A stretch of 64,000 bases of DNA, taken from NCBI RefSeq assembly GCF_005083345.1, contig NZ_CP034888.1, positions 521,448 through 585,447 on the forward strand, in the 5' to 3' direction. Positions 23,104 through 35,799 of this stretch are shown here, one piece after another. The translations under genes were made by a program, and so were the position numbers. Numbering within the stretch: the stretch's first letter is position 1; every line of letters starts with the position of its first letter. The notes beneath the pieces were generated by a model. The model made no database searches. It saw only the letters and a program-made list of their open reading frames with translations, and was not told where the DNA came from. This DNA comes from Buchnera aphidicola (Aphis nasturtii). GTDB taxonomy: Bacteria > Pseudomonadota > Gammaproteobacteria > Enterobacterales > Enterobacteriaceae.

Positions 23104-23469
23104 TTAAAACTTTAATCCAAAATTTCGAGCAGAATCTGCTAATGCTTTTATACGACCATGATATTTAAAACCAGAACGATCAAACGAAATAGAAGATATG
23201 CCTTTTGATAAAGCTCTTATAGCAATATTTTTTCCGATCATTTCTGCAGCTTTTTTATTTCCAGTATATTTTAAATCACATTTAATTTTTTTTTCTAGAG
23301 TAGAAGCAAAAACTAAAACTTTTGCTTCAGAGGAAATGATTTGAGCATAGATATGACGAGAAGTACGATGTACTACTAAACGAGTAACTCCTAATTTTTT
23401 CATTTGACAACGTGATTTTTTTAATCGACGTATGCGAGAGTTTATTTTAAAATTTTTAGAAACAATCAT
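23104..23469 (-). CDS. rplR: 50S ribosomal protein L18
   Basis: L18 binds 5S rRNA together with L5 and places it in the central protuberance. It has 121 residues (E. coli 117). It shows [30 protein letters not shown] and the C-terminal [20 protein letters not shown]. The N-terminus is a little longer and very basic. It is 1 bp away from rplF. Confidence 0.96.
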   Translation of the reverse strand: MIVSKNFKINSRIRRLKKSRCQMKKLGVTRLVVHRTSRHIYAQIISSEAKVLVFASTLEKKIKCDLKYTGNKKAAEMIGKNIAIRALSKGISSISFDRSGFKYHGRIKALADSARNFGLKF

Positions 23470-23470
23470 T

Positions 23471-24007
23471 TTACTTTTTTTTAGCCTCTTTTACACGTAC
23501 AATTTCATCTTCATATCGAATACCTTTTCCTTTATAAGGTTCTGGTTTGCGATAAGATCTTAAGTTGGCTGCAACTTGCCCGACTAATTGCTTATCTACT
23601 CCTTTGATGATAATTTCTGTAGGAGACAAATATTCGACTTCTATACAAGGCGGTAAAGAATATAAAATAGGATGAGAGTACCCTAAAGACATATTGATAA
23701 TATTATCTTGTGTGATAGAAACACGATACCCTACACCAGAAAACTGTAATTTTTTACTAAATTTTTTTGAAACTCCTGTAATCATTGAATAAACTAAAGC
23801 TCTTGATGTACCAGCTTGTGCCCAGCCATCAGAAAATCCTAAACGAGCGGTAAAAGTAATGATATTATTTACATATTTTACTTCAACCGAACGATGAATA
23901 ATACGTGAAAGATGACCATATTTTCCTTCAATAGATATTGATTGAGAATTTAATTCAACTTTAATATCTTTTGGAATAGAAATTGGACGTTTAGCAACAC
24001 GAGACAT
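23471..24007 (-). CDS. rplF: 50S ribosomal protein L6
   Basis: L6 sits next to the sarcin-ricin loop at the factor-binding site. The start at 24007 ([12 protein letters not shown]) has AGGAG 6 bases upstream and gives 178 residues (E. coli 177); an in-frame upstream start is less likely. The signature [14 protein letters not shown] and the Lys-rich end KEAKKK are present. It lies between rpsH and rplR in the spc operon. Confidence 0.97.
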   Translation of the reverse strand: MSRVAKRPISIPKDIKVELNSQSISIEGKYGHLSRIIHRSVEVKYVNNIITFTARLGFSDGWAQAGTSRALVYSMITGVSKKFSKKLQFSGVGYRVSITQDNIINMSLGYSHPILYSLPPCIEVEYLSPTEIIIKGVDKQLVGQVAANLRSYRKPEPYKGKGIRYEDEIVRVKEAKKK

Positions 24008-24018
24008 TTTTTCTCCTT

Positions 24019-24411
24019 TTAAGCCACGTAACATATAACTTCGCCGCCAAGACCAAGTTTTCGCGCCATGTGATCTGTCATAATACCATGAGAAGTTGAA
24101 ATTATAGCAATTCCTAATCCAGACATAACTTTAGGTAAATCATGCTTTTTTTTATATACACGTAAACTCGGTCGACTGACCCTTTGTATTTTTTCTATTA
24201 CAGATTTACCTTTAAAATATTTTAAAATCACTTCTAATTCTGATTTATTTTCACTATTTATATTATAATTATTAATATAACCTTCTTTTTTTAATAATTT
24301 TATTATAGAATTTTTTAATTTAGAAGCAGGCATTTTAACAGAATATTTATTAGCTGCTTGACCATTTCTAATGCGTGTCAACATATCAGCTACTGGATCT
24401 TGTATACTCAT
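24019..24411 (-). CDS. rpsH: 30S ribosomal protein S8
   Basis: S8 binds the central domain of 16S rRNA and, in E. coli, represses the spc operon at rplE. The start at 24411 ([17 protein letters not shown]) has GAGGAG upstream and gives 130 residues, as in E. coli. The C-terminal signature [20 protein letters not shown] is present, and it ends with GGEVICYVA. Confidence 0.97.
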   Translation of the reverse strand: MSIQDPVADMLTRIRNGQAANKYSVKMPASKLKNSIIKLLKKEGYINNYNINSENKSELEVILKYFKGKSVIEKIQRVSRPSLRVYKKKHDLPKVMSGLGIAIISTSHGIMTDHMARKLGLGGEVICYVA

Positions 24412-24428
24412 TTTTAACTCCTCAAAAA

Positions 24429-24734
24429 TTACCAACTAGCTTTTTTTAAACCAGGAATTTCACCTTTCATAGCGGCTTCTCTAACTTTGATACGACTAAG
24501 ACCAAATTTTCGTAAAAAAGCATGTGGTCGACCTGTTTGACGACATCGATTTCTTTGTCTTGATGGACTAGAGTCACGAGGAAAAACTTGCAGTTTAAGT
24601 ACAGCATTCCAACGTTCTTCTTTTGAAATTTTAATATTATTGATAATAGTTTTCAGAGCTATACGTTGAGCATAAAATTTATTAGCTAATTTTATACGTT
24701 TCACTTCACGTGCTTTCATTGATTGTTTAGCCAT
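24429..24734 (-). CDS. rpsN: 30S ribosomal protein S14 (zinc-free form)
   Basis: S14 is a 30S head protein near the A-site tRNA and has 101 residues, as in E. coli. It carries [20 protein letters not shown] and the end KKASW. It lacks the CxxC...CxxC zinc motif, so it is the long zinc-independent form usual in gammaproteobacteria. It lies between rplE and rpsH. Confidence 0.97.
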   Translation of the reverse strand: MAKQSMKAREVKRIKLANKFYAQRIALKTIINNIKISKEERWNAVLKLQVFPRDSSPSRQRNRCRQTGRPHAFLRKFGLSRIKVREAAMKGEIPGLKKASW

Positions 24735-24762
24735 TGGATAACCTTAAATATATTAACTTATA

Positions 24763-25302
24763 TTATTTACGAAAAGGAAAATTAAACGCAGATAACAATA
24801 AATGACCTTCATGATTTGATTTTGCAGTGGTCGCAATAGTTATATCTAATCCGCGAACACGATCAATTTTATCATAATCAATTTCAGGAAAAATAATTTG
24901 TTCTCGTATTCCTAAACTATAATTTCCTTGGCCATCAAAAGAATTAACTAATAAACCCCTAAAATCTCTAATACGAGGAATTGCAATACTAATTAAACGT
25001 TCTAAAAAATCCCATTTTCTTTTTCCGCGCAATGTTACTTTGCAGCCAATAGGATAGCCTTTCCGAATTTTAAAACCAGCTACAGACTTCCTTGCTTTAG
25101 TAATTATTGGTTTTTGTCCAGATATCGCAGTTAGATCTAAAACAGCATTGTCTAAATTTTTTTTATCAGAAGCTGCAGATCCAACACCCATATTCAAAAC
25201 AATTTTATCAATTCTAGGTACTTGCATAATAGAACTATAATTTAGTGTTATCATAAGATTTTTAACTATTTTTGTTTTATAATAACTATGTAATTCAGTC
25301 AT
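24763..25302 (-). CDS. rplE: 50S ribosomal protein L5
   Basis: L5 binds 5S rRNA and contacts the P-site tRNA. It has 179 residues, as in E. coli. It shows [37 protein letters not shown] and the C-terminal [16 protein letters not shown]. In E. coli the rplE start region is the S8 target for translational repression of the spc operon; I did not resolve such a structure here. Confidence 0.97.
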   Translation of the reverse strand: MTELHSYYKTKIVKNLMITLNYSSIMQVPRIDKIVLNMGVGSAASDKKNLDNAVLDLTAISGQKPIITKARKSVAGFKIRKGYPIGCKVTLRGKRKWDFLERLISIAIPRIRDFRGLLVNSFDGQGNYSLGIREQIIFPEIDYDKIDRVRGLDITIATTAKSNHEGHLLLSAFNFPFRK

Positions 25303-25324
25303 TTATTACTCCAAAATATCATAA

Positions 25325-25642
25325 CTATTTTTTAATAGTTTTTCCATTTGATTTAAAAAAACGTACTTTTTTACCATCTTCAAATCTAAAACCAACACGA
25401 TCTGATTTTTTAGATTCTGGATTTAAAATAGCAATATTTGAAATATGTATAGGAGCTTCTTTTTCAAGAATACCACCATTTTTATTTTGAGAAGGAACGG
25501 GTTTTTGGTGTTTTTTAACTAAATTTAAACCTTGAATAATTACTTTGTTAGTTGATAAAATACATTTAATAAAACTTTTCTTCCCTTTTTCCTTTCCTGT
25601 TAAAATTACTACTTCATCATTTTGACGAAACTTTAATGCCAT
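25325..25642 (-). CDS. rplX: 50S ribosomal protein L24
   Basis: L24 starts large-subunit assembly and lies by the tunnel exit. It has 105 residues (E. coli 104). The N-terminal KOW motif is [33 protein letters not shown] and [16 protein letters not shown] follow. It is 21 bp after rplN and 22 bp before rplE. Confidence 0.96.
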   Translation of the reverse strand: MALKFRQNDEVVILTGKEKGKKSFIKCILSTNKVIIQGLNLVKKHQKPVPSQNKNGGILEKEAPIHISNIAILNPESKKSDRVGFRFEDGKKVRFFKSNGKTIKK

Positions 25643-25663
25643 CTTATATTCCTCAAATATTTA

Positions 25664-26032
25664 TTATAAAACTTCAGGAGCTAATGAAATAATTTTCATA
25701 AATTTTTCATTTCTTAGTTCTCGAGTTACAGGGCCAAAAATACGCGTACCTAGAGGTTGTTCATTATTATTTAAAATAACACAAGCATTTTTGTCAAAAC
25801 GAATAGTAGAACCATCAGATCTTCTAACCCCTTTCTTTGTTCTTACAACTACAGCTTTTAAAACTTCTCCTTTTTTTACTTTTCCTCTTGGTATAGCTTC
25901 TTTTACTGTAATTTTAATTATATCACCAATTCTAGCGTAACGACGACGAGAACCACCTAATACTTTAATACACATAGCTGAACGCGCTCCTGAGTTATCA
26001 GCTACATTTAAAATAGTTTGTTCTTGAATCAT
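25664..26032 (-). CDS. rplN: 50S ribosomal protein L14
   Basis: L14 forms intersubunit bridges at the base of the factor site. It has 122 residues (E. coli 123). It begins [17 protein letters not shown], shows the family signature [17 protein letters not shown], and ends ISLAPEVL. It is the first gene of the spc operon, with its own candidate promoter 37 bp upstream. Confidence 0.97.
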   Translation of the reverse strand: MIQEQTILNVADNSGARSAMCIKVLGGSRRRYARIGDIIKITVKEAIPRGKVKKGEVLKAVVVRTKKGVRRSDGSTIRFDKNACVILNNNEQPLGTRIFGPVTRELRNEKFMKIISLAPEVL

Positions 26033-26068
26033 ATTTTTATTATTCCAAATAAAATAAAATTATCATTG

Positions 26069-26098
26069 ATTATAACATCAGTGATCTTTGATTAATAG
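26069..26098 (-). promoter_or_regulatory. Candidate spc-operon promoter (-10 TATAAT) before rplN
   Basis: On the minus strand a perfect TATAAT lies at 26069-26074, 36 bases before the rplN ATG. The -35 is weak (TATTAA with a 17-base spacer). Its place in the only large gap (109 bp) between rpsQ and rplN equals that of Pspc in E. coli. Confidence 0.55.
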
Positions 26099-26132
26099 AA
26101 AACATGAACAGACCTAAGTTTGATCATGTTTT
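26099..26132 (-). terminator. Hairpin at the S10/spc operon boundary
   Basis: On the minus strand AAAACATGA and TCATGTTTT form a perfect 9-bp stem around a 16-base loop, 9 bp after the rpsQ stop. No long U-run follows. It separates the S10 and spc operons and may act as a partial terminator or a 3' stabiliser. Confidence 0.5.
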
Positions 26133-26141
26133 AAAATATTT

Positions 26142-26393
26142 TTAAAAAATAGTTTTTTCAACAATACGAACTAAAACCCAAGATTTAGTTTTAGAAATTG
26201 GTCTCGATTCTCTAATTTCTATTATATCACCTATAGAACATTCATTTTTTTCATCATGAATATGAAGTTTTGTAGTTTTTTTTATAAATTTTTTATAAAT
26301 TGTATGTTTTATAAAACGTTCAATTGAAACAACAGCTGATTTATTCATTTTATTACTTATAACACGACCTTGTAAGGTACGAATTTTTTCCAT
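26142..26393 (-). CDS. rpsQ: 30S ribosomal protein S17
   Basis: S17 binds 16S rRNA early in assembly. It has 83 residues (E. coli 84). It begins [22 protein letters not shown] and carries the signature [18 protein letters not shown]. It is the last gene of the S10 operon. Its ATG overlaps the rpmC stop by one base. Confidence 0.96.
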   Translation of the reverse strand: MEKIRTLQGRVISNKMNKSAVVSIERFIKHTIYKKFIKKTTKLHIHDEKNECSIGDIIEIRESRPISKTKSWVLVRIVEKTIF

Positions 26394-26590
26394 TATTTAA
26401 GGCGCTCCTTTTCAGTTAATATCGTTTTTACTTGCGCAATACTTCGTCTAACTTTTCGTAATAAATGTGGTTGTTTTAATTTTCCTGATGCAGATTGCAT
26501 ACGAAGATTAAATTGTTCTCTTAATAATTGTAATAATTCTATATTAAGATCTTGAAAATTTTTTTTTCGTAATTTTAACAATTTCTTCAT
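26393..26590 (-). CDS. rpmC: 50S ribosomal protein L29
   Basis: L29 lies at the tunnel exit, where SRP and trigger factor dock. It has 65 residues (E. coli 63), is entirely helical, and shows [17 protein letters not shown] and [15 protein letters not shown]. It overlaps rpsQ and rplP by one base at each end, a tightly coupled trio. Confidence 0.96.
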   Translation of the reverse strand: MKKLLKLRKKNFQDLNIELLQLLREQFNLRMQSASGKLKQPHLLRKVRRSIAQVKTILTEKERLK

Positions 26591-27000
26591 TACATCACCA
26601 TTTTAGTTACAAAAGTGGTTTTAATAGGTAGTTTTGACGCTGCTAACTTAAACGCTAAACGAGACTCTTCTTCAGATACACCATCTAATTCGTAAAGAAT
26701 TTTACCAGGTTGTACTAAAGCAACCCAATACTCAACATTACCTTTTCCTTTTCCCATTCTAACTTCTAATGGTTTTTGTGTAATTGGTTTATCAGGGAAA
26801 ATACGTATCCAAACTTTACCTTGCCTTTTAATAAAGCGTGTAATAGCTCTTCGTGCAGATTCAATTTGTCGAGCTGTTAAACGCCCTCGATCCACGGCTT
26901 TTAACCCAAAAATACCGAAGTTAATATTAGTACCAATTGCAAGTCCTCGATTACGTCCTTTGTGCATTTTACGAAATTTAGTACGTTTTGGTTGCAACAT
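26590..27000 (-). CDS. rplP: 50S ribosomal protein L16
   Basis: L16 organises the A-site tRNA elbow region. The start at 27000 ([19 protein letters not shown]) has the strong site TAGGAGGA 7 bases upstream and gives 136 residues, as in E. coli. Signatures [13 protein letters not shown] and [14 protein letters not shown] are present. Confidence 0.97.
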   Translation of the reverse strand: MLQPKRTKFRKMHKGRNRGLAIGTNINFGIFGLKAVDRGRLTARQIESARRAITRFIKRQGKVWIRIFPDKPITQKPLEVRMGKGKGNVEYWVALVQPGKILYELDGVSEEESRLAFKLAASKLPIKTTFVTKMVM

Positions 27001-27012
27001 TAGCAAATCCTC

Positions 27013-27717
27013 CTACTTTCGATGTTTACGATGTTGCTTTTTTGATTGAATAGATGGTTTTTTTTCTAATTGTTCAATAGCTGACATACCACCTAGTATT
27101 TCTCCTTTAAAAATCCAAACTTTTACACCTATTACACCATAAGTTGTATGAGCTTCTGAAACACTATAATCAATATTAGCGCGAAGAGTATGTAGTGGTA
27201 CTCTACCCTCTCTATACCATTCTCTACGAGCTATTTCAGCACCACCTAACCTACCACTTACTTCTACTTTAATACCTTTTGCTCCTTGTCTTATTGCATT
27301 TTGAACAGATCGTTTCATAGCTCTTCGGAACATAACTCTTCGTTCTAATTGGGAAGTAATATTATCCGAAACAAGCTTTGCATCTAATTCAGGTTTTCTT
27401 ACTTCAGAAATATTAATTTGAGCTGGAACACCAGTAATCTTTGCAATAACAACTCTTAATTTTTCAACATCTTCGCCTTTTTTACCTATTACAATACCTG
27501 GTCTGGCTGTGTAAATAGTAACACGAATACTTTTTGCAGGTCTTTCAATGATAATTCGAGATACTGATGCTTTTATTAGTTCTTTCATGAGAAATTGACG
27601 AACTTTATAATCGCTATCTATATAATCTGCAAACTCTTTAGTATTTGAAAACCACACAGAGTTCCATTTTTTAATTATACCCAATCGCATGCCATTAGGA
27701 TGAACTTTTTGACCCAT
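27013..27717 (-). CDS. rpsC: 30S ribosomal protein S3
   Basis: S3 forms part of the mRNA entry channel and its helicase activity. It has 234 residues (E. coli 233). It begins [14 protein letters not shown], has the KH domain with [12 protein letters not shown] and [14 protein letters not shown], and the C-terminal signature [20 protein letters not shown]. The last residues are rich in Lys, Gln and His. Confidence 0.97.
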   Translation of the reverse strand: MGQKVHPNGMRLGIIKKWNSVWFSNTKEFADYIDSDYKVRQFLMKELIKASVSRIIIERPAKSIRVTIYTARPGIVIGKKGEDVEKLRVVIAKITGVPAQINISEVRKPELDAKLVSDNITSQLERRVMFRRAMKRSVQNAIRQGAKGIKVEVSGRLGGAEIARREWYREGRVPLHTLRANIDYSVSEAHTTYGVIGVKVWIFKGEILGGMSAIEQLEKKPSIQSKKQHRKHRK

Positions 27718-27740
27718 TCCTTATCCCCTACAAAAAAAAA

Positions 27741-28073
27741 CTAACAATCAGAAACAATTACAGTTATATGACTAGTACGTTTTAAAATACGATCTGCTCG
27801 TCCTTTAGCGCGAGGCATCATTCGTTTCATTGTAGAACCTTCATCTACAAATATATTTTTAACCTTTAATTGATCTATATCAATACCGTTATTGTGTTCT
27901 GCGTTTGCTATTGCTGATTCTAATACTTTTTTAACTAAAACCGCGGCTTTTTTATTATGAAAATTCAATATATTTAATGCTATTGGTACTTTTTTACCTC
28001 TAACTAAATCTGCTATTAAACGAATTTTTTGAGCAGAAGATCGAACTTTTCGACATTGAGCTAAAGTTTCCAT
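27741..28073 (-). CDS. rplV: 50S ribosomal protein L22
   Basis: L22 lines the exit tunnel and its loop forms part of the constriction. It has 110 residues, as in E. coli. It shows [30 protein letters not shown] and the loop [21 protein letters not shown]. It lies between rpsS and rpsC in the S10 operon. Confidence 0.97.
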   Translation of the reverse strand: METLAQCRKVRSSAQKIRLIADLVRGKKVPIALNILNFHNKKAAVLVKKVLESAIANAEHNNGIDIDQLKVKNIFVDEGSTMKRMMPRAKGRADRILKRTSHITVIVSDC

Positions 28074-28088
28074 TTATTCCTCTTTTTT

Positions 28089-28367
28089 CTAACGTTTTTT
28101 TACTTTTTTATCTGCAGTATGTCCTCTGTAGGTACGAGTTAAAGAAAATTCACCTAATTTATGCCCAACCATTTCTTCAGTAATAAAGACTGGAATATGG
28201 TTTCGACCATTATGAACAGATATTGTTAAACCAACCATATTTGGAAATACCGTTGAACGTCTAGACCAAGTTTTTAAAGGTTTTTTATCATTTAACTTTA
28301 CTGCTTGTTCTACTTTTTTTAATAAACTTACATCAATAAAAGGGCCTTTTTTCAAAGAACGTGGCAT
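28089..28367 (-). CDS. rpsS: 30S ribosomal protein S19
   Basis: S19 pairs with S13 in the 30S head. It has 92 residues, as in E. coli. It begins [19 protein letters not shown] and carries [20 protein letters not shown] and [12 protein letters not shown]. It lies 17 bp after rplB. Confidence 0.97.
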   Translation of the reverse strand: MPRSLKKGPFIDVSLLKKVEQAVKLNDKKPLKTWSRRSTVFPNMVGLTISVHNGRNHIPVFITEEMVGHKLGEFSLTRTYRGHTADKKVKKR

Positions 28368-28384
28368 AAAATGATTCTCTAAAG

Positions 28385-29206
28385 TTATTTGTGACGATGA
28401 CGTAAAATAAATTTTTCAGTACGTTTATTTCTTCGGGTTTTCTTTCCCTTTGTTTGAACGCCCCAAGGAGTTACTGGATGTTTTCCAAAATTTCTTCCTT
28501 CACCACCTCCATGAGGATGATCAACTGGGTTCATAGCAGTGCCTCGTACAGTAGGTCGAATTCCAACCCATCGCGAAGCACCAGCTTTTCCTAATACTTT
28601 TAACATATGTTCTGCATTACCTACTTCACCAATCGTACCTCTACAATTAGATTCAGTTCTTCTCATTTCACCAGATCGTAATCGTAAAGTAGCGTAATCT
28701 TTATCACGCGCTACTAACTGTACATAACTTCCTGCGGATCGCGCAATTTGACCGCCTTTTCCTGGTTTTATTTCGACATTATGAATAAATGAACCAACAG
28801 GGATATCTTTAATTGGTAAAGTATTTCCTATCTTAATAGGAGCGCTTGATCCTGAAGTAACAATATCACCTATCTTTAAACCTTTAGGCGCTAAAATATA
28901 ACTTCTTTTTCCATCTTTATATAGTATTAAAGCAATGTTAGAAGAACGATTAGGATCGTATTCTAATCTCTCTATTACAGCATCTATATTATCTTTATTT
29001 CTTTTAAAATCTATTATACGGTACGCTCGCTTATGACCTCCTCCAATATGTCGAGTTGTAATTCTACCATTGTTATTGCGTCCTCCAGTTTTACTTTTTT
29101 TTGTAATAAGTGAAGCATATGGGTTTCCTTTATACAATTCCTTATTGACAACTTTAATAACATGACGTCGACCTGGGGATGTCGGCTTACATTTAACAAT
29201 TGCCAT
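28385..29206 (-). CDS. rplB: 50S ribosomal protein L2
   Basis: L2 is required for subunit association and peptidyl-transferase activity. It has 273 residues, as in E. coli. It carries [20 protein letters not shown] in the N-terminal part and [19 protein letters not shown], which holds the conserved His near residue 230. It lies between rplW and rpsS. Confidence 0.98.
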   Translation of the reverse strand: MAIVKCKPTSPGRRHVIKVVNKELYKGNPYASLITKKSKTGGRNNNGRITTRHIGGGHKRAYRIIDFKRNKDNIDAVIERLEYDPNRSSNIALILYKDGKRSYILAPKGLKIGDIVTSGSSAPIKIGNTLPIKDIPVGSFIHNVEIKPGKGGQIARSAGSYVQLVARDKDYATLRLRSGEMRRTESNCRGTIGEVGNAEHMLKVLGKAGASRWVGIRPTVRGTAMNPVDHPHGGGEGRNFGKHPVTPWGVQTKGKKTRRNKRTEKFILRHRHK

Positions 29207-29217
29207 TTTTATTTCCT

Positions 29218-29526
29218 CTAACTACTTTCTATATTACTTATAAAATCTAAATTTTGACCTTTTTTTACTTTAATATATGCTTTTTTCCAATCTTTTCGAA
29301 AAACAACACGGTTAGATTGACGCTTTTTTTTTCCTTGAACATATACTGTTTTGACACTGTCTACCTGTATATTAAATAATTTTTGTACTGCAGATTTAAT
29401 TTCATATTTAGTAGAGTTTTTTAAAACTTTTAAAACAACAGTATTAAATTTTTCCATTAATATAGATGATTTTTCAGAAATATGGGGAGAGAGTAATATT
29501 TTGAACAAACGCTCTTCAGAAATCAT
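29218..29526 (-). CDS. rplW: 50S ribosomal protein L23
   Basis: L23 is the tunnel-exit docking site for trigger factor and SRP. It has 102 residues (E. coli 100). It begins [20 protein letters not shown] and contains [20 protein letters not shown]. Its ATG overlaps the rplD stop (ATGA). Confidence 0.96.
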   Translation of the reverse strand: MISEERLFKILLSPHISEKSSILMEKFNTVVLKVLKNSTKYEIKSAVQKLFNIQVDSVKTVYVQGKKKRQSNRVVFRKDWKKAYIKVKKGQNLDFISNIESS

Positions 29527-30128
29527 GAAAGTATTTCCTCTATTTTTTTCAAAGCTTCAACAGTAATTAAAATATGCTCAAAAGCAATCAAGCTTACTGG
29601 ATCTATCGAATATACATCTTTTACATCAACGGAATATAAATTTCTAGAAGCAAGAAATAAGTTGTTATCTATTTTGCTTGTAATAATTAAAACATTTTTT
29701 AAATTTATTTCTTTTAATTTTTCAACTAATAGCTTTGTTTTAGGTAGCATTAATGAAAAATCTTGAAAAACAATTAATCGTTTTTGACGTATTAATTCAG
29801 AAAAAATACTTTTTAATGCACCACGATACATTTTCTTGTTAATTTTTTGAGAATGTTCTTGAGGTTTTGCGGCAAATGTCACGCCTCCTGAACGCCAAAT
29901 AGGACTTCTAAAAGAACCTGCACGAGCACGTCCAGTTCCTTTTTGACGCCATGGTTTTCTACCTGAACCAGAAACATCAGCACGACTTTTCTGTGCTCTC
30001 GTACCTTGACGAGTAGACGCTGAATAAGCAACAACCACTTGATGAATTAGAGCTTCATTAAAATCTCGAGCAAAAATGATTTCAGAAACACTAAGAAGGT
30101 TTTGCACGTCTTTAACTACTAATTCCAT
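29523..30128 (-). CDS. rplD: 50S ribosomal protein L4
   Basis: L4 lines the exit tunnel and in E. coli also represses the S10 operon. The start at 30128 ([16 protein letters not shown]) has AAGGAA upstream and gives 201 residues, as in E. coli. The tunnel loop [19 protein letters not shown] is conserved. In E. coli L4 control needs a structured S10 leader; the 256-bp region before rpsJ could hold one but I could not confirm it. Confidence 0.97.
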   Translation of the reverse strand: MELVVKDVQNLLSVSEIIFARDFNEALIHQVVVAYSASTRQGTRAQKSRADVSGSGRKPWRQKGTGRARAGSFRSPIWRSGGVTFAAKPQEHSQKINKKMYRGALKSIFSELIRQKRLIVFQDFSLMLPKTKLLVEKLKEINLKNVLIITSKIDNNLFLASRNLYSVDVKDVYSIDPVSLIAFEHILITVEALKKIEEILS

Positions 30129-30145
30129 GCTTAATTCCTTATTCC

Positions 30146-30775
30146 TCAAATCTTAATAGCTGGTTTAACAATAAGATCACTACCTGTAAACCCTGGAACG
30201 GCGCCTTTTACTAAAAGTAAATTACGATTTTCATCAATACGTATTATATTTAAATTTTGTACTGTAACACGTTTATTCCCTAATTGTCCTGCCATTTTTT
30301 TTCCTTTAAAAACTCTTCCAGGAGTTTGATTTTGACCAATAGAACCTGGAACTCTATGAGATAATGAATTTCCATGTGTTGCATCTTGAGTACGAAAGTT
30401 CCAACGTTTGACAGTACCAGAAAAACCTTTACCTTTAGAAACGCCTGTAATATCTACTTTTCTAACATCATTAAAAATATTAACTTTAATAATTTGACCT
30501 AATTTAAAATTATCATTTATATTTATTTTAAATTCCCATAAACCATAACCTGGAGTCACACCTGCTTTTAAAAAATGACCTGATTGTGGTTTTTTAAGTT
30601 TATTTAACTTTTTTATGCCTGTTGTAATTTGAATAGCACAATACCCATCAGTTACTACGTTTTTTATTTGTGTGATTCGATTGTCTTTAAACTCAATTAC
30701 AGTAACAGGAACCGAATACCCTTCCTTAGTAAAAATACGAGTCATACCAAGTTTTTTACCAATTAAACCAATCAT
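30146..30775 (-). CDS. rplC: 50S ribosomal protein L3
   Basis: L3 reaches close to the peptidyl-transferase centre and starts 50S assembly. It has 209 residues, as in E. coli. It begins [16 protein letters not shown] and carries [17 protein letters not shown] and the loop [20 protein letters not shown] with a conserved Gln. It lies 26 bp after rpsJ. Confidence 0.97.
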   Translation of the reverse strand: MIGLIGKKLGMTRIFTKEGYSVPVTVIEFKDNRITQIKNVVTDGYCAIQITTGIKKLNKLKKPQSGHFLKAGVTPGYGLWEFKININDNFKLGQIIKVNIFNDVRKVDITGVSKGKGFSGTVKRWNFRTQDATHGNSLSHRVPGSIGQNQTPGRVFKGKKMAGQLGNKRVTVQNLNIIRIDENRNLLLVKGAVPGFTGSDLIVKPAIKI

Positions 30776-30801
30776 TTTAAAAACCTTATATATCTATCTA
30801 A

Positions 30802-31131
<330 letters not shown>

Positions 31132-31310
31132 TTATTAAAAAATAAAAATTTCGCCCTCTCTCTATATATTAGAGATTGGATGTAATTAATAATAACTTCT
31201 ATATAACTCCTATATTAGGAGTATTTTAAAATATTTGAAATTAAACAATATCTTTAATTCTATAAAATTATTTCATTTTAGATATTATTTATAGTATTTA
31301 TTGCAATACC

Positions 31311-31339
31311 AAGAAAAGAGCATTGTATACTCTTTTCTT
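31311..31339 (-). terminator. Perfect 10-bp hairpin after tuf
   Basis: AAGAAAAGAG and CTCTTTTCTT pair perfectly around a 9-base loop, 31 bp after the tuf stop on the minus strand. There is no long U-run (GGTATTGC follows), so termination would be weak. It is likely the 3' end of the str operon or a transcript stabiliser before the S10 promoter region. Confidence 0.5.
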
Positions 31340-31369
31340 AATAAATTCAACCAAGTACAATATAAAACA

Positions 31370-32590
<1,221 letters not shown>

Positions 32591-32601
32591 TTAAAATAAA
32601 A

Positions 32602-34710
32602 TTATTTACTTTTTTTATGAATAATTAAATCAGAAACACTAGATGGTGCTTCTACATATTTTAAAAATTCCATTGAATAAGAAGCTCTTCCTTGTGTTTG
32701 AGAACGTAAATCAGTTGCATAACCAAACATTTCAGATAAGGGCACACAAGCATTAATAATTTTACCTATAGCTAAATCTTTCATACCTTCAATTACACCT
32801 CTTCGACGATTTAAATCGCCAATAACATCGCCCATATAGTCATCTGGTGTTTCTACTTCAACTTTCATAATAGGTTCTAATAAAACAGGTTTAGCTTGTT
32901 TAAAACCATTTTTAAATGCTAAAGAAGCAGCAAGCTTAAATGCTAACTCTGAAGAATCAACATCATGATAAGAGCCAAAATAAAGACGAACTCCTATATC
33001 TACAACAGGGTAACCTGCTAAAGGTCCATATTTTAATTGTTCTTGAATACCTTTATCAATAGCAGAGATGTACTCACTAGGTATTACACCGCCTTTAATA
33101 TCATTAATAAAGGAATACCCCAAACCTCCAGGTTCTAATGGAAACAATTCTATAACAACATGACCATACTGACCTCTACCACCAGATTGTTTAATATGTT
33201 TACCTTCAATATCAGTAACTTTATTTAAAATTGTTTCACGATATGCTACTTGTGGTTGGCCAATATTAGCATCTACACTAAATTCTCGTTTCATTCGATC
33301 AACGATAATTTCTAAATGTAGCTCACCCATTCCAGAAATAATTGTTTGATTAGATTCTTGATCAGTATGCACTCTAAAAGAAGGATCTTCTTTGGCTAAT
33401 CTATTTAATGCTAAACCCATTTTTTCTTGATCAGCTTTTGTTCTAGGTTCTACTGAAATTGATATTACTGGATCTGGAAATTCCATACGTTCTAATATAA
33501 TAGGTTTATTTAAATCGCAAAGCGTATCTCCAGTAGTAACGTCCTTTAATCCAATAGCTGCTGCTATATCGCCTGCATATACCTCTTTTATTTCTTCTCT
33601 TTTATTTGCATGCATCTGAACAATTCTACCAAATCTTTCGCGCTGAGATTTAACAGAATTAAATACAGTATCTCCTGATTTTACTATTCCAGAATATACT
33701 CTAAAAAATGTTAAATTACCTACAAATGGATCACTAGCAATTTTAAATGCTAAAGCTGAAAATGGAGCATTATCATTTGACGATCTAATAGCAGGAATAT
33801 TTGTTCTTTTATTTAAAACACCTTTAATATCTTGAATATCATTAGGAGCAGGTAAATATTCAATTATTGCATCTAATAACGCTTGTACACCTTTATTTTT
33901 AAATGCCGAACCACAAGTAATCAGTGTAATTTCATTATTTAAAGAACGGTTCCTTAAAGCTGATTTTATTTCTTTTTCAGATAATTCTTGTCCATTTAAG
34001 TATTTTTCCATAAGATTTTCATTAGATTCTACAGCAGATTCAATTAAATTTTGATGCCATTTTTCAGATAGCTCATGCATATCTGAAGGAATATCTTTAT
34101 AAGTAAAAGTAATTCCCTGATCAAGATCTTGCCATTCAATTGCTTTCATTTTAATTAAATCTATTACACCTGTAAAATATTCTTCTGAACCAATCGGTAA
34201 CTGCAAAGGTACAGGATTACCTCCTAATCGTGTTTTAATTTGTTTTACAGATTTTAAAAAATTTGCACCCATACGATCCATTTTATTTATAAAAGCTATA
34301 CGCGGTACATTATATTTATTAGCTTGTCTCCAAACAGTTTCAGATTGAGGTTGAACACCTCCAACCGCACAATAAACCATAACTGCACCATCTAAAACAC
34401 GCATAGAACGCTCTACTTCTATCGTAAAATCTACATGCCCAGGAGTATCAATAATATTAATTCTATGAGGTTGAAATTGTTTACCCATACCAGACCAAAA
34501 AGCAGTAGTAGCGGCAGACGTAATTGTAATCCCTCTCTCTTGTTCTTGCTCCATCCAATCCATTGTTGCTGCTCCATCATGTACTTCACCAATTTTATGA
34601 TTGATTCCAGTATAAAACAGAATTCTTTCTGTAGTAGTTGTTTTACCAGCATCTATATGAGCACTAATTCCAATGTTACGATATCGAGAAATAGGTGTTG
34701 TACGAGACAT
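32602..34710 (-). CDS. fusA: Elongation factor G
   Basis: EF-G is the GTPase that drives ribosomal translocation and recycling. It has 702 residues (E. coli 704). It shows [45 protein letters not shown] and the domain IV tip [16 protein letters not shown]. It lies between rpsG and tuf in the str operon. Confidence 0.98.
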   Translation of the reverse strand: MSRTTPISRYRNIGISAHIDAGKTTTTERILFYTGINHKIGEVHDGAATMDWMEQEQERGITITSAATTAFWSGMGKQFQPHRINIIDTPGHVDFTIEVERSMRVLDGAVMVYCAVGGVQPQSETVWRQANKYNVPRIAFINKMDRMGANFLKSVKQIKTRLGGNPVPLQLPIGSEEYFTGVIDLIKMKAIEWQDLDQGITFTYKDIPSDMHELSEKWHQNLIESAVESNENLMEKYLNGQELSEKEIKSALRNRSLNNEITLITCGSAFKNKGVQALLDAIIEYLPAPNDIQDIKGVLNKRTNIPAIRSSNDNAPFSALAFKIASDPFVGNLTFFRVYSGIVKSGDTVFNSVKSQRERFGRIVQMHANKREEIKEVYAGDIAAAIGLKDVTTGDTLCDLNKPIILERMEFPDPVISISVEPRTKADQEKMGLALNRLAKEDPSFRVHTDQESNQTIISGMGELHLEIIVDRMKREFSVDANIGQPQVAYRETILNKVTDIEGKHIKQSGGRGQYGHVVIELFPLEPGGLGYSFINDIKGGVIPSEYISAIDKGIQEQLKYGPLAGYPVVDIGVRLYFGSYHDVDSSELAFKLAASLAFKNGFKQAKPVLLEPIMKVEVETPDDYMGDVIGDLNRRRGVIEGMKDLAIGKIINACVPLSEMFGYATDLRSQTQGRASYSMEFLKYVEAPSSVSDLIIHKKSK

Positions 34711-34798
34711 AATAAATTTTACTTTTAGTTTTAAAGGTTATTGTTATTGAGTAAAAGACTAAAATACTTGATAAGTATAAAGTAAAAAACTTTAAAAC

Positions 34799-35269
34799 TT
34801 ACCAACGATAATGAGCAAACGCTTTATTTGCTTCTGCCATACGATGCACTTCTTCTTTTTTTTTGACGGAAGCTCCTTTATTATCTAATGCATCATATAA
34901 TTCATTTGATAAGCGTAAAGCCATAGATTTATCTGATCTTTTTCGAGCAGAATCTATAATCCATCGCATAGCTAATGCATTTCTACGTACTGGACGTACT
35001 TCGACGGGAACTTGATATGTAGAACCTCCAACTCGACGCGATTTAACTTCTACACTTGGTCGAACATTCTCCAAAGCAATTTCAAATGCTTCTAATTCAT
35101 CTTTTTCTGTTCGTTTCGATAAATTTTTTAAAGCAGTATAAACAATCACTTCAGCGATAGATTTTTTCCCATCTATCATTAAAATATTAATAAACTTAGC
35201 TAATAAATCCGAAGAAAATTTTGGATCAGGTAAAATTTTTCGAGCAGTAATAATACGGCGACGAGGCAT
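34799..35269 (-). CDS. rpsG: 30S ribosomal protein S7
   Basis: S7 nucleates the 30S head and contacts E-site tRNA. It has 156 residues, close to E. coli K-12 (179, with an extended tail) and other enterobacteria (156). It shows [34 protein letters not shown] and the end AHYRW. It lies between rpsL and fusA. Confidence 0.97.
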   Translation of the reverse strand: MPRRRIITARKILPDPKFSSDLLAKFINILMIDGKKSIAEVIVYTALKNLSKRTEKDELEAFEIALENVRPSVEVKSRRVGGSTYQVPVEVRPVRRNALAMRWIIDSARKRSDKSMALRLSNELYDALDNKGASVKKKEEVHRMAEANKAFAHYRW

Positions 35270-35307
35270 AAAAACTCCTTAAAATTTATATTATTATTTT
35301 TAAGTAA

Positions 35308-35682
35308 TTAAACTTTTGTTTTTTTAACACCATATTTAGAACGACTTTTTTTTCTATCTTTAACACCAGCACAATCTAAAGAACCTCGAATGACATGATA
35401 TCGAACCCCAGGCAAATCTTTTACTCTTCCACCACGTATTAAAATAACAGAATGTTCTTGTAAATTATGACCTTCTCCACCTATATATGCTGTAACTTCA
35501 AATCCATTAGTTAATCTTACACGACAAACTTTACGTAACGCAGAATTAGGTTTTTTAGGAGTAGTTGTATAAACGCGAGTGCAAACTCCTCTTTTTTGAG
35601 GGCTATTTGACAAAGCAGGTACATTTGTTTTAATTGCTTTGCGTAAACGAGGTTTTCGGACCAATTGATTAACTGTGGCCAT
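35308..35682 (-). CDS. rpsL: 30S ribosomal protein S12
   Basis: S12 sits at the decoding centre. It has 124 residues, as in E. coli. It carries [14 protein letters not shown] (Lys43 region) and [14 protein letters not shown] (Lys88 region); both streptomycin-related lysines are the wild-type residue. The modified Asp89 is present. It is the first gene of the str operon. Confidence 0.98.
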   Translation of the reverse strand: MATVNQLVRKPRLRKAIKTNVPALSNSPQKRGVCTRVYTTTPKKPNSALRKVCRVRLTNGFEVTAYIGGEGHNLQEHSVILIRGGRVKDLPGVRYHVIRGSLDCAGVKDRKKSRSKYGVKKTKV

Positions 35683-35740
35683 ATAAGTTCCTATTGATAA
35701 TTGATTTTATGATTAATTTTACCATAATAAAAAAATTGAG

Positions 35741-35751
35741 ATTATATTATA
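35741..35751 (-). promoter_or_regulatory. Candidate -10 elements before rpsL (str operon)
   Basis: Two overlapping perfect TATAAT hexamers lie on the minus strand at 35746-35751 and 35741-35746, about 60 bases before the rpsL ATG, in the 117-bp gap after tusB. No good -35 matches. They could drive the str operon separately from tusDCB. Confidence 0.4.
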
Positions 35752-35799
35752 ATGTAGAATTTTAGACTGGATATGTAAATTAAAACAACTAAACGTACT

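Noticed and set aside
22569..29526. ATGA overlaps (rpsE-rpmD, rplD-rplW) and one-base overlaps (rpmC-rpsQ, rplP-rpmC) as possible frameshift errors
   Set aside because: They are ordinary translational-coupling overlaps and all the genes have full length.
31206..31222. Short palindrome ACTCC...GGAGT upstream of rpsJ as an S10-leader element for L4 control
   Set aside because: Only a 5-bp stem, with no match to the L4-binding hairpins that I can demonstrate; it may be chance.
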